DNA from: Nocardia testacea NBRC 100365
GTDB taxonomy: Bacteria > Actinomycetota > Actinomycetes > Mycobacteriales > Mycobacteriaceae
NCBI RefSeq assembly: GCF_000308775.1
Contig: NZ_BAGJ01000272.1
Location: 1 to 64,000, forward strand
DNA: 64,000 bases
Direction: 5' to 3'
This document shows positions 33,353-41,395 of the stretch, in pieces (within the stretch, counting starts at the first letter, position 1; each line of letters begins with the position of its first letter). The notes beneath the pieces are model-generated. The model saw only the letters and a program-made list of their open reading frames with translations. It had not been told where the DNA came from and made no database searches. Made by a program: the position numbers and the translations under genes.

Positions 33353-34195
33353 ATGTCACAGGAATTCCGGGGCCGGGTCGCGCTGGTGACCGGCGCCGCA
33401 CGCGGTCAGGGCCGCGCGCACGCGCTCGCGTTCGCCGAGCGCGGCGCCGATATCGTCCTCTGTGATCGCTGCGCGGACAGTCCCGCCCTGGACTATCCAC
33501 TCGCTACCCGCGCCGATCTCGCGCACACCGAGCAGCTGGTCACCGCGCTCGGCCGGCGGTGTGTGAGCGTACAGGCCGATACCGCCGGCCGGGCCGCGAT
33601 GGACGAGCTGGTGCGGCGCGCCGAAGACGAGCTCGGCTCGGTGGATATCGCGGTCGCCAACGCGGGCGTGACCGGGGTGGCGCCGATCGGTGAGCACAGC
33701 ACCGAGCTCTGGCACGAGGTGATCGGGAGCAATCTCACCGGGGTGTTCAACACGCTGGCCGCGGTCGCCCCGGGCATGGTCGCCCGCAAGTACGGCCGCA
33801 TCATCACCACCTCGTCGATGATGGGACGCGGCGCGAGCCCCGCCATGGCCTCCTATGTCGCCTCCAAATGGGGCGTGATCGGCCTGACCAAATCGCTGGC
33901 AATGGAACTCGCCCCGCACGGCGTCACGGTCAACTCCGTCGCCCCGGGCAATATCGCCACACCCATGGTGCAGAACGACGCCATGTACCGCCGGTTCCGG
34001 CCCGACCTCACCGATCCCACCTGGGAGGATGTGGCGCCGATCCTCGCCGGCCTGACCCACCTGCTACCCGTCGCGGCCCTCGAACCGGAGGAGGTCTCCC
34101 GGGCGGTGCTCTTCCTGGCCGCCGACGCCAGCGCCCACCTCACCGGCATGGTGTTCCCGGTGGACGCCGGAGCCGGCGCCAAGGGCAACGCCTGA
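33353..34195 (+). CDS. Mycofactocin-type short-chain dehydrogenase
   Basis: A 280-residue SDR with the opening GAARGQGRAHALAFAERGAD and VLCDRCA, the signature of the subfamily coupled to the mycofactocin cofactor, whose NAD stays bound and is re-oxidised by mycofactocin. The insertion after strand 2 and the PMVQNDAMYRRFRPD segment near residue 205 also fit. Catalytic Tyr in YVASKWG. It probably oxidises an alcohol intermediate. GAGGAGG-like sequence precedes the ATG at 33353. Confidence 0.9.
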   Translation: MSQEFRGRVALVTGAARGQGRAHALAFAERGADIVLCDRCADSPALDYPLATRADLAHTEQLVTALGRRCVSVQADTAGRAAMDELVRRAEDELGSVDIAVANAGVTGVAPIGEHSTELWHEVIGSNLTGVFNTLAAVAPGMVARKYGRIITTSSMMGRGASPAMASYVASKWGVIGLTKSLAMELAPHGVTVNSVAPGNIATPMVQNDAMYRRFRPDLTDPTWEDVAPILAGLTHLLPVAALEPEEVSRAVLFLAADASAHLTGMVFPVDAGAGAKGNA

Positions 34196-34328
34196 ACCGC
34201 CCGAAGGCGCGGCGCTCGAGGATAGCCGTTCCCCGACACCACCTTCCGCACGGCCGCTCGCCATCGGTGCGATGATCGCTGCGCAGAGCCCGGTTCGCCG
34301 GGCACAGCCTGGAGGACGGAGGCCACCG

Positions 34329-35201
34329 ATGGGTATCGGAATTTCCGGAGTGAACGTCGGCCACTGGACCGACAGAGTGGGCCGGACCGGCTGCACGGTG
34401 CTCCTGCTACCGGCGGGCACCATCGCCTCGTGCGAGGTGCGCGGCGGCGCCCCGGCCAGTCGTGAGCTCGACGCCCTGTCCCCGGACAAGGCCGTGGTCT
34501 CCATCGATGCCGTCGTCCTGACCGGCGGGTCGGCCTTCGGTCTCGCCGCGGCCGACGGCGTCATGCGCTATCTCGAGGAACAGGACCGCGGCGTCCCCAC
34601 ACCCGCCGGGCGTGTCCCGATCGTCCCCACGCTGGCACTGTTCGACCTGGGCGCGGGTGATCCCGCCGCCCGGCCTACCGCCGAATCCGGTTACCTCGCG
34701 GCCCGGGCGGCCGCCGGGGAGCAGATCCTCGTGGGCCGCGTCGGGGCCGGCACCGGCGCCCACACCTCCCAGTGGCGCGGCCCGGAGCTGCGCCGACCGG
34801 GCGGCCTCGGTTACGCCGAGCGCCGGCTCGGTGAACTGGTGGTCGGCGCGCTGTGCGCGGTCAACGCCTTCGGCGATATCGACCTCGGCGCGGCGGATAT
34901 CTCGCTGGACGCGGTGCTGCGGCTGGAGGGCGGGTTCGACTTCGAGCACGCCCGCGACCACACCACCATCGGCGCCGTCATCACCAACGCCCGGCTGGAC
35001 AAACCGGGCTGCCGCATCGTCGCCCAAGGCGCCCACGACGGTCTTTCCCGGGCCCTGACACCGCCGCACACGCGCTTCGACGGAGACGGTTTCATCGCCG
35101 CCGCCACCGGCGCTATCGATGCACACGTCGATACGGTGCGGCTGATGGCACTGGCCGCCGTCGTGGACGCGATCCGGTCGGTCGCCACCCGCGAAACCTG
35201 A
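34329..35201 (+). CDS. P1 family peptidase (DmpA/NylC-like N-terminal nucleophile hydrolase)
   Basis: A 290-residue Ntn-like hydrolase. The AVVLTGGSAFGLAAADGVM segment (split, residues ~58-80) and the self-cleavage region HTTIGAVITNARLD (~residue 216) match the DmpA/NylC group. These autoprocess at a Thr/Ser to make two chains and cleave beta-aminopeptides or nylon oligomers. The residue before the nucleophile is His here rather than the usual Asn, so processing should be checked. ATG 34329. Confidence 0.8.
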   Translation: MGIGISGVNVGHWTDRVGRTGCTVLLLPAGTIASCEVRGGAPASRELDALSPDKAVVSIDAVVLTGGSAFGLAAADGVMRYLEEQDRGVPTPAGRVPIVPTLALFDLGAGDPAARPTAESGYLAARAAAGEQILVGRVGAGTGAHTSQWRGPELRRPGGLGYAERRLGELVVGALCAVNAFGDIDLGAADISLDAVLRLEGGFDFEHARDHTTIGAVITNARLDKPGCRIVAQGAHDGLSRALTPPHTRFDGDGFIAAATGAIDAHVDTVRLMALAAVVDAIRSVATRET

Positions 35202-35272
35202 ACCGGCCCGGACCGTTCGCGCCGTGAGCCGTCACCACCGAAAGCGGACCGGGCGGCCGCCGGTCTGTGGAA

Positions 35273-36016
35273 TCAGCGGCCGAACACCGTGTTCATCACC
35301 TCCGCCGCGACCCGGTTCAGCGGCACCAGGACCCGCCGATTCAGGAATCCGAGCGGGCGAACGACGACGAAATCCCACCCCGTCGCGAGCGCGCGCAGCA
35401 CCGGCCGCAACACGGTCCGGTAGACGAAAACGCACGGCACCACCACCAGCACCCGCACCACCGCGGTCGCCCCGCGCCAGCCGTAGGACACGATCGCCGC
35501 GAGGAGCATCCCGCACGGCCGCAACACCCAGCGCCACAGCTGCCGCAGCGGCCACACCACACACCACCGCCACAGCCACGCCACGGTCACCGCGAAAGCA
35601 CCCAGCACCGGTCGCAGTACCCGGCGCCACAGCAGTTCGAGCCCGGGCAGCAGCAGCCGCCGCCAGAGCCATCGTTCGATCGCGTGCCGCAGCGGCCGCA
35701 GCAGCCAGTCCATCAGCAACGCCCCCAGCGGCGTGAGCACCATGCCCCACAGCACATGCCGAAGCGCCCACCCCCACACCAGATCCTTGACGAACAGCCA
35801 CAGCGGCCGCACCACCCAGTACCAGAGGAACCGGCCCACCGGCACCAGCAACCGTTCCAATACATAGACGCCCGCCGCGACAACCGCCCGCCCGCACAGC
35901 TCGACCGCTTCCCAGAGCAACCGCACCGGCACCAGCAGCACCACCGCCAGGGCTCGCGCGACCCATTCGCCGATCGATACCCGTGGCCGGGGTTCCCGTG
36001 GATCTGTCGAAGACAT
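35273..36016 (-). CDS. Trp-rich membrane-associated repeat protein of unknown function
   Basis: A 247-residue protein with about 20 tryptophans and many arginines. A unit built as (V/L)(V/L)RP followed by a hydrophobic helix ending in W recurs six times from residue ~60: VVRPLW, LLRPLR, VLRPVL, VLRPCG, VLRPVL, VVRPLG, at ~25-35-residue spacing. Each unit looks like an amphipathic or membrane-skimming helix capped by Arg-Pro. There is no signal peptide. I know no family name. ATG at 36016 has a GAGGAGG-like site upstream. Confidence 0.7.
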   Translation of the reverse strand: MSSTDPREPRPRVSIGEWVARALAVVLLVPVRLLWEAVELCGRAVVAAGVYVLERLLVPVGRFLWYWVVRPLWLFVKDLVWGWALRHVLWGMVLTPLGALLMDWLLRPLRHAIERWLWRRLLLPGLELLWRRVLRPVLGAFAVTVAWLWRWCVVWPLRQLWRWVLRPCGMLLAAIVSYGWRGATAVVRVLVVVPCVFVYRTVLRPVLRALATGWDFVVVRPLGFLNRRVLVPLNRVAAEVMNTVFGR

Positions 36017-36305
36017 CGAATCCTCCTCCCGCCCGGAATCATCGCACCCCGGGAGCCCCACCGTTAACGGGTAGTTCCCCGGCCCGGGGCCGAGTGCGGA
36101 ACCGCGGGGCCGGCGCGACGGGGTCCCGGCGATGGCCGGCACCAGGCCGCGATTCACTCCGCGCCCGGCTGCCGCCGGCACCCCCGTGGAATCGCGGGAG
36201 CCGGGACCGCCCGGGTTATCGTTGTCTCGGATGCTGTCACCGGTTCGGAACGACAGGCGTGACGCGTCCGGTTCGCTGTGGAACAGAGGGGTCGAGGTAC
36301 ATCGT

Positions 36306-37154
36306 ATGGGCGAGTTCCCACCGCCGTATTCGTTGCCCTGGGATCTGTATCCGCTGTTACCGGGTGGCGATGGAACAGGCCGGACACTGCCCGCCGCCCT
36401 TCCCCCGGGACGACTGGTCGTCTCTGACAACGGCGCCGGCGAGCCGGCGTACTGGCTCAGCGATGAGCCGGTCGACTATAACCTCTGGGTGCGGTTGGTG
36501 GCCGAACACGAGCAGACCGGGTTCTGGCCGCTGCTGCTCGGCCTCGACGACGAAGACTGCCGGTGGACCACCGGTGATGTGTCGTTCGAGGGTGTGACCG
36601 ATCCCGGCGACCACGAGCCGGAGGCCGTACTGCGGCACTGGTGGTACCGCGATGTCGTACCCGGCGACGTCGACACGGCTCCGTTCGGGGCGCACTGGCC
36701 GGACGGCCGAGCACCCGAACCCTCGTACCGCGAAGACCCGGCCAAGGATGCGTTGAACCTCGGCGGGACGCTGCTCTACGACGATCCGTTGCGACTCGCT
36801 CTGGTCGCCGGAGGTTCCGCCGATTCCATTACCGCCATCGGCTGGCGAGGGGCCGCTGCACACACCGGTGACATCGCCCAGGTCTCCGCGGTGTTGCGGG
36901 ACTGGGAGCGGCGTTACGGGACCCGCATCGTCGCGATAACCGCTCTGGGACTGAACCTGAGCGTTTCCGCGCCACCCGAAAATCGAGACGAGGCACTGCG
37001 CGTCGCGGCGGAACACTACGCGTTCTGCCCGGAAACCTGGGAAACGGACTTGGCGCTCATCGACAACGAGATCAGGCCGATCGCCGGGCGCGTACTGGCG
37101 AGTTACGCCGAAACGCTCATCAACGACAGGATCTGGTTCTTCCGCTGGTCCTGA
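36306..37154 (+). CDS. DUF4253 domain protein
   Basis: A 282-residue protein. Its last ~110 residues follow the DUF4253 pattern: AVLRDWERRYGTRIVAITALGLNLSV then EALRVAAEHYAFCPE and a final NDRIWFFRWS. The family is widespread and uncharacterised; some members sit next to toxins as immunity-like proteins. Start MGEFPPPYSLPWDLYP at 36306 with GAGGT upstream. Confidence 0.8.
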   Translation: MGEFPPPYSLPWDLYPLLPGGDGTGRTLPAALPPGRLVVSDNGAGEPAYWLSDEPVDYNLWVRLVAEHEQTGFWPLLLGLDDEDCRWTTGDVSFEGVTDPGDHEPEAVLRHWWYRDVVPGDVDTAPFGAHWPDGRAPEPSYREDPAKDALNLGGTLLYDDPLRLALVAGGSADSITAIGWRGAAAHTGDIAQVSAVLRDWERRYGTRIVAITALGLNLSVSAPPENRDEALRVAAEHYAFCPETWETDLALIDNEIRPIAGRVLASYAETLINDRIWFFRWS

Positions 37155-37189
37155 GCCGCATCGGTGACCGGCCGGGCGATGTGAGCGCG

Positions 37190-37430
37190 GCGTCCGCGCG
37201 AATCCTTCCGCGATCAGTTCGAGGGCACGGCCGGCCTCGGCGACCGCGACCGGGTGCCGCTGTGCGGCGCTACGCCCGGCGGCCATCTCGTGCCAGTTGG
37301 CTTAGCACAGGTTGCGGCGCGCCGCGGTGATCGCGGCCGGTCGCGCGTCCAGGTCATCGGGCGCGCCGGGAGTTGTGGCGAGTGCGATCTCGCCGCTGCC
37401 GAGGAACCGAGCGAGCCGCGCGGTGAGCAG
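37190..37430 (-). pseudogene. Decayed coding region
   Basis: On the minus strand one frame reads LLTARLARFLGSGEIALATT and onward to RRNLC, then TAA, then continues protein-like as ANWHEMAAGRSAAQRHPVAV and further. The two halves share a frame but are separated by a stop, and no start lies upstream. I infer an inactivated gene of unknown kind. Confidence 0.3.
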
Positions 37431-37431
37431 G

Positions 37432-37545
37432 TCAGCGGTTGCGCACCCGGACCAGTGTGCGCGGCGCCGCGGCAGCCATATGGCTGGACAACACCATCAG
37501 CGTGAGCACCGCGAATCCGGCGGCGGCCGTCGCGTAGACCATCAT
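37432..37545 (-). CDS. 37-residue hydrophobic peptide
   Basis: MMVYATAAAGFAVLTLMVL and a short basic tail ending RVRVRNR-like (TLVRVRNR). A GAGGAGG sequence lies six bases before the ATG, stronger than for most neighbours. One transmembrane helix is predicted. It might be a small membrane protein or a leader of the decayed frame downstream. Confidence 0.45.
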   Translation of the reverse strand: MMVYATAAAGFAVLTLMVLSSHMAAAAPRTLVRVRNR

Positions 37546-37633
37546 GGGGAACCTCCTCGTACGGTTTCCCGGTCCACCTTCCCCGCCGAACCTGGCAACA
37601 ACCTGTGCGCCGCCGGGTAATGCCGTGTGTGTT

Positions 37634-38977
37634 CTAGTGACGGATTCCCTCGCTGCTGCCGAAGCTCGCCTCCTCCGGGCTCACCAGGCCCAGCAGGGTG
37701 AGCGGGCGCGCGGCGAACGCGTTGGTCAGGTAGGTCAACGTGATCGCCCAGCGGTTGATCCCGCGCGGCAGGGCGTAGGTGTGATAGGCGCGGGTCACCG
37801 CCTTGGCGGGCAGACCGGAGAGCCGGACACCCACCGGGTTCGCCACGGCGAATCCGGGCCCCAGATCCACCACCAGCCCCATATCGCGGTGTTTGTAGAC
37901 CGTCTGGGTGCCGATGCCCAGACCGGCGGCCACATTGCGGGCCAGGACCTTGCCCTGCCGGGTGGCGTGCTGCGCGGTCGGCGGGGTGATCTTGCCCGGT
38001 TTCGTGAGATCCGGGACGGCGGCCGCGTCACCCCCGGCGAAAACGTCCGGGTGGCCGGGCACGCGCAGATCGGCGCCGACGGTCAGCCGCCCGCGTTCCA
38101 TCGGCAGCCCGAGTGTGCCCAGCACCGGCGCGCCGGTCACGCCCGTCACCCAGGCGACGGTGTGGGTCGCGATACGGGTGCCGTCGGTGAGCACGACGTG
38201 GTCCTCGGTGAGTTCCTTCAGCGACATCCCGAGCCGGATATCGATACCGCGATTGCGCAGCACGGTGAGCACCTTGTCGCTGAGCTTCTCGCCGACCTCC
38301 GGCATCACCCGGTCGGCCATGTCGAGCAGCACGAAACGGACCTCGGCGGGGTCGAAACCGCGGCGCTTGGCGTAGGTGTCGGCGAGGGCCCGCAGCTGCG
38401 CGACGAGTTCGGTGCCGGCGTAGGACGCGCCGACCACGACCACGGTCCGGCGCGCCCGGCGCAGCTCCGGATCCTCTTCATGGTCGGCCAGCTCCAGTTG
38501 CCGCAGCAACTGTTCCCGCAGGTACAACGCCTCGGCGACCGTTTTGAGGCCGCGTCCGTGCTCGGCGAGGCCGGGAACGTCGAAGAGGCGGGTCACCGAA
38601 CCGGGCGTGAGCACCAGACGATCCCAGGCCAGCTCTCGTGGCGTGTGATGCTCGCTGGTCAGGGTGATCGTCTTGTTGTCCAGATCGATCGATTCGGCCG
38701 TGGCGATGATCAGCCGGACCCGGGGCAGGGCGTCGGCCAGCGACACCGCCACGAAGCGCGGGTCGATGAGCCCGCCGGCCACATCCGGCAGCAGCGGTGT
38801 GTACAGCATGTAGTCGTTGGGCGTGACCAGCACGACCTCGGTATCACGTTCCTGCTTCGCCAGCAGGCGGCACAGGTTGCGGGCACAGGTGAACCCGGCG
38901 AAACCGCTGCCCACGATCACCACCCGCTGCGGCCCGGCACTGCGGTCGGCGGAACTCTCGACGTCCGGCACGGCCAC
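37634..38977 (-). CDS. ndh: Type II NADH dehydrogenase (NDH-2-like)
   Basis: A 447-residue FAD/NAD(P)-binding protein with two Rossmann motifs: VVIVGSGFAGFTCAR (residue ~20) for FAD and VVVVGASYAGTELV (~175) for NAD. FAGGDAAAVPD (~310) is the second FAD-binding segment. A C-terminal amphipathic stretch (INRWAITLTYLTNAFA) would anchor it to the membrane. NDH-2 passes electrons from NADH to menaquinone without pumping protons. The gene stands alone. Confidence 0.85.
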   Translation of the reverse strand: MAVPDVESSADRSAGPQRVVIVGSGFAGFTCARNLCRLLAKQERDTEVVLVTPNDYMLYTPLLPDVAGGLIDPRFVAVSLADALPRVRLIIATAESIDLDNKTITLTSEHHTPRELAWDRLVLTPGSVTRLFDVPGLAEHGRGLKTVAEALYLREQLLRQLELADHEEDPELRRARRTVVVVGASYAGTELVAQLRALADTYAKRRGFDPAEVRFVLLDMADRVMPEVGEKLSDKVLTVLRNRGIDIRLGMSLKELTEDHVVLTDGTRIATHTVAWVTGVTGAPVLGTLGLPMERGRLTVGADLRVPGHPDVFAGGDAAAVPDLTKPGKITPPTAQHATRQGKVLARNVAAGLGIGTQTVYKHRDMGLVVDLGPGFAVANPVGVRLSGLPAKAVTRAYHTYALPRGINRWAITLTYLTNAFAARPLTLLGLVSPEEASFGSSEGIRH

Positions 38978-39052
38978 CTCCTTGTTCGTCTCGGTTCCCT
39001 GGGCGGTTCCCGGAGGATCGCCGCCGAAACATGGCGATCCGGCCGTTGCCGG

Positions 39053-40339
39053 TCAGCCGGCTTCCGCGAACTCGAACGGCAGGGCGTCGATCGCCTCGCG
39101 GTACCGCCGTTCCAGCTCATCCGCGTCGGGGGCACCGATATAGAGGGTGGCCAATTTGTACCGGTAGGCGTCCTGGTTCGGCAGGTCGGAGAGACGGTCT
39201 CCGGGCTGCACCTCCACGTGCACCACCGTCCCCGGGAAACGACGCCGCAGTGCGGCGATATCGGCGTCGGTGGGCACCGCGCGCACGATACCGTCTTCGT
39301 ACCGGGGCACCATGCACTGCGCGGCGACCGCGAACTCCCCCTTGCGATGCGGCATCCGGGGCCGCTCGCCGAGGGCGATATCGATGGCGACGCCGTGATT
39401 CGAGCTACCGTCGACCTTCGCGAACAGGTCGCTGTGCGACTGGGAGATACGTGTGTTGACCTCGATCAACCACAGCTTGCCCGTATCGGCGTCCCACATG
39501 AATTCCGAGTTGAAGCAGCCGTTGTCGTATCCGGTGTGCCGCAGATAGCGCTCGGTGACGTCGATCATCCGCTGCTGCACATCATCGGGGACGGTCCGCG
39601 CCGGATAGTCCAGATGGTCGAAGCTGTGCCCGGCCGCGTCCTTGCGCATATCGAACACGCCGTGCACATGGTATTCGCCACGGAACATCGTGCCCTCCGG
39701 CGCGGCCTGAGTACCGGTGACCACCTGCTCGGCCAGGCAGGTGCGCCCGCCCGCCACCCGGATCTCCGCCGGCACGTCCACCCGCTCGAGCGCGCGGTCG
39801 AAGGGTTCGGCGATACGGCCGATCTCGGCCCGGATCTGTTCGATGGCGGTGGCGAACACCTCGGCGTCGGTCACTTCGAATCCCAATTGCGAGGAATGGG
39901 ATTTGATCGGTTTGACCCAGAACGGGAACGGAATATCAATCTTGTCCAGGGCGTCGGGGTCGAACGGATCGAAGGCACAGAAATCCGGTACACATTCCGG
40001 CACCGATTCCCGCTGCAATACGCGACTCCAATATTTGTGCTCGTTCTTCAGCACGCTTTCCAAACCGGGCGAGGGCAATCCGAATTCATCCGCCAGAATC
40101 GGCACGAGCACACTGGTCGGGAAATCCCAGTGGGCGATGATCGCTTCCACCCGGCCGTCGAAGGCACGCAGCTCCGCGCGGGCCCGGTCGAGCAGACCGT
40201 CGAAGTCGAACTCGTCGGCCGTGATCAAGGTGTCGTATTCGAGCAATCCATGCAGGGAAAATCCACCCGGAACTTCCACGGTCGAGATTTCCTCGCGTTG
40301 GGAATCGGTCAGAGCAGGTACGAAAATATTCTTCCTCAC
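39053..40339 (-). CDS. ATP-grasp carboxylate-amine ligase family protein
   Basis: A 428-residue ATP-grasp enzyme. PFWVKPIKSHSSQLG carries the first nucleotide lysine, and WLIEVNTRISQSHSD has the Mg-binding Glu/Asn pair (E~316, N~318). The N-terminal ~100 residues form the preATP-grasp part. These ligases join an acid to an amine through an acyl phosphate. The gene is flanked by NDH-2 and a hydrolase and not by an obvious biosynthetic partner. Lower GC in the first 350 bp, especially AT-rich codons near the start, may indicate acquisition. Confidence 0.85.
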   Translation of the reverse strand: MRKNIFVPALTDSQREEISTVEVPGGFSLHGLLEYDTLITADEFDFDGLLDRARAELRAFDGRVEAIIAHWDFPTSVLVPILADEFGLPSPGLESVLKNEHKYWSRVLQRESVPECVPDFCAFDPFDPDALDKIDIPFPFWVKPIKSHSSQLGFEVTDAEVFATAIEQIRAEIGRIAEPFDRALERVDVPAEIRVAGGRTCLAEQVVTGTQAAPEGTMFRGEYHVHGVFDMRKDAAGHSFDHLDYPARTVPDDVQQRMIDVTERYLRHTGYDNGCFNSEFMWDADTGKLWLIEVNTRISQSHSDLFAKVDGSSNHGVAIDIALGERPRMPHRKGEFAVAAQCMVPRYEDGIVRAVPTDADIAALRRRFPGTVVHVEVQPGDRLSDLPNQDAYRYKLATLYIGAPDADELERRYREAIDALPFEFAEAG

Positions 40340-40402
40340 GCAGACCGGCTAGCCATATTCCACCGACTCAAACGCTCGGGCCGGCGAACGAAAGTCGCGC
40401 CC

Positions 40403-40432
40403 CCGGAACCGTCCGGTAAGCGAAGGTTCCGG
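40403..40432. terminator. Hairpin downstream of hydrolase operon
   Basis: CCGGAACC (40403-40410) and GGTTCCGG (40425-40432) are exact arms with a 14-base loop, 16 bp after the end of the minus-strand hydrolase gene. Confidence 0.5.
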
Positions 40433-40447
40433 AGACGCGAAAGGCCG

Positions 40448-41395
40448 TCACGACGGCGGGCGATCCACGATGCGCACCAGGTCACCCAGCGCCCGGCGCG
40501 CCTCCGGAATATCCGCGAGCGGCCACGCGTGGAACATCCCGGCGAATTCGTGATACTCGAGTCCGACGCCTTCGGCGGCACAGCGTTCCCGGAACCGGCG
40601 CGCGTCCGCGAGCAGGACATCCCGGGTGCCGATGAACAGGCTCAACGCCCCGGGGGTCGCGGCCGGTGCGTACAGCGGGCTGATCACCGGATCGGTTCTG
40701 TCGATCTCCCCCGCGTAGAGCCGGCCGGCCTCGGTCAGGCCGGCGACCCCGAGGTAGGGGTCGCCGGGGTCGAGCTCCCGGGCCCACGGGTCGGTCATGG
40801 TCACATCGAGCCAGGGAGAGATCAGCACGACCTCCTTCGGCTCGACCCCGCCCGCCGCCCCGAGCGAGCGGGCCAGGACCAGCGCCAGCGCTCCCCCGGC
40901 CGAATCCCCCATCAGCACCTTGTCCTGCGAGGCGGTGCCGGCGAAGGCCGCGTCGTGCGCGGCGAGCACCATGGCGACGGTGTCGCGCGGATGGTTCGCC
41001 GGAGCCAGCGGGTAGAGCGGTACCGTCACCGTGCAGCCGGTCTCGTCGACCAATCGCGACAGGAACTTCCAGTGGTCGCGCTGGATCTGGTGCACGTAGG
41101 CGCCCCCGTGCAGGTACAGCACGTGCCGGGAGGTGCCGGCGGCCCGGGGCCGGATCGTGTAGACGGGCCGCCCGTGTATCTCCCGGCAGGTGACCCGGTG
41201 CCGCCGCCCCAGCGCGGCCGGCGGGCGGTCCCGCGCGGGCCGCTGGCTCTTGCGAATGCTTTCGCGCAGCGCCTCGGCACTGGAGAACGGTTTCCCGGCC
41301 CGGGTCAGCCGCAGTGCGGCGATCAGCATCCGGCCCCGCAGACTTGTCGCGGCGGACTCCCGGGGGATCGCCGGACGCATCTCAGACGTGGTCAC
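40448..41395 (-). CDS. Alpha/beta hydrolase, hormone-sensitive-lipase-like (HSL) family
   Basis: A 315-residue esterase. HGGA (96-99) gives the oxyanion hole, GDSAGG (163-168) the nucleophile S165, and DVLLAD and HEFAGMFHAW the Asp and His. The N-terminal cap helices fit HSL-type carboxylesterases acting on short esters. Its start overlaps the end of the next-upstream CocE gene by 14 bp, so the two are cotranscribed. Confidence 0.9.
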   Translation of the reverse strand: MTTSEMRPAIPRESAATSLRGRMLIAALRLTRAGKPFSSAEALRESIRKSQRPARDRPPAALGRRHRVTCREIHGRPVYTIRPRAAGTSRHVLYLHGGAYVHQIQRDHWKFLSRLVDETGCTVTVPLYPLAPANHPRDTVAMVLAAHDAAFAGTASQDKVLMGDSAGGALALVLARSLGAAGGVEPKEVVLISPWLDVTMTDPWARELDPGDPYLGVAGLTEAGRLYAGEIDRTDPVISPLYAPAATPGALSLFIGTRDVLLADARRFRERCAAEGVGLEYHEFAGMFHAWPLADIPEARRALGDLVRIVDRPPS

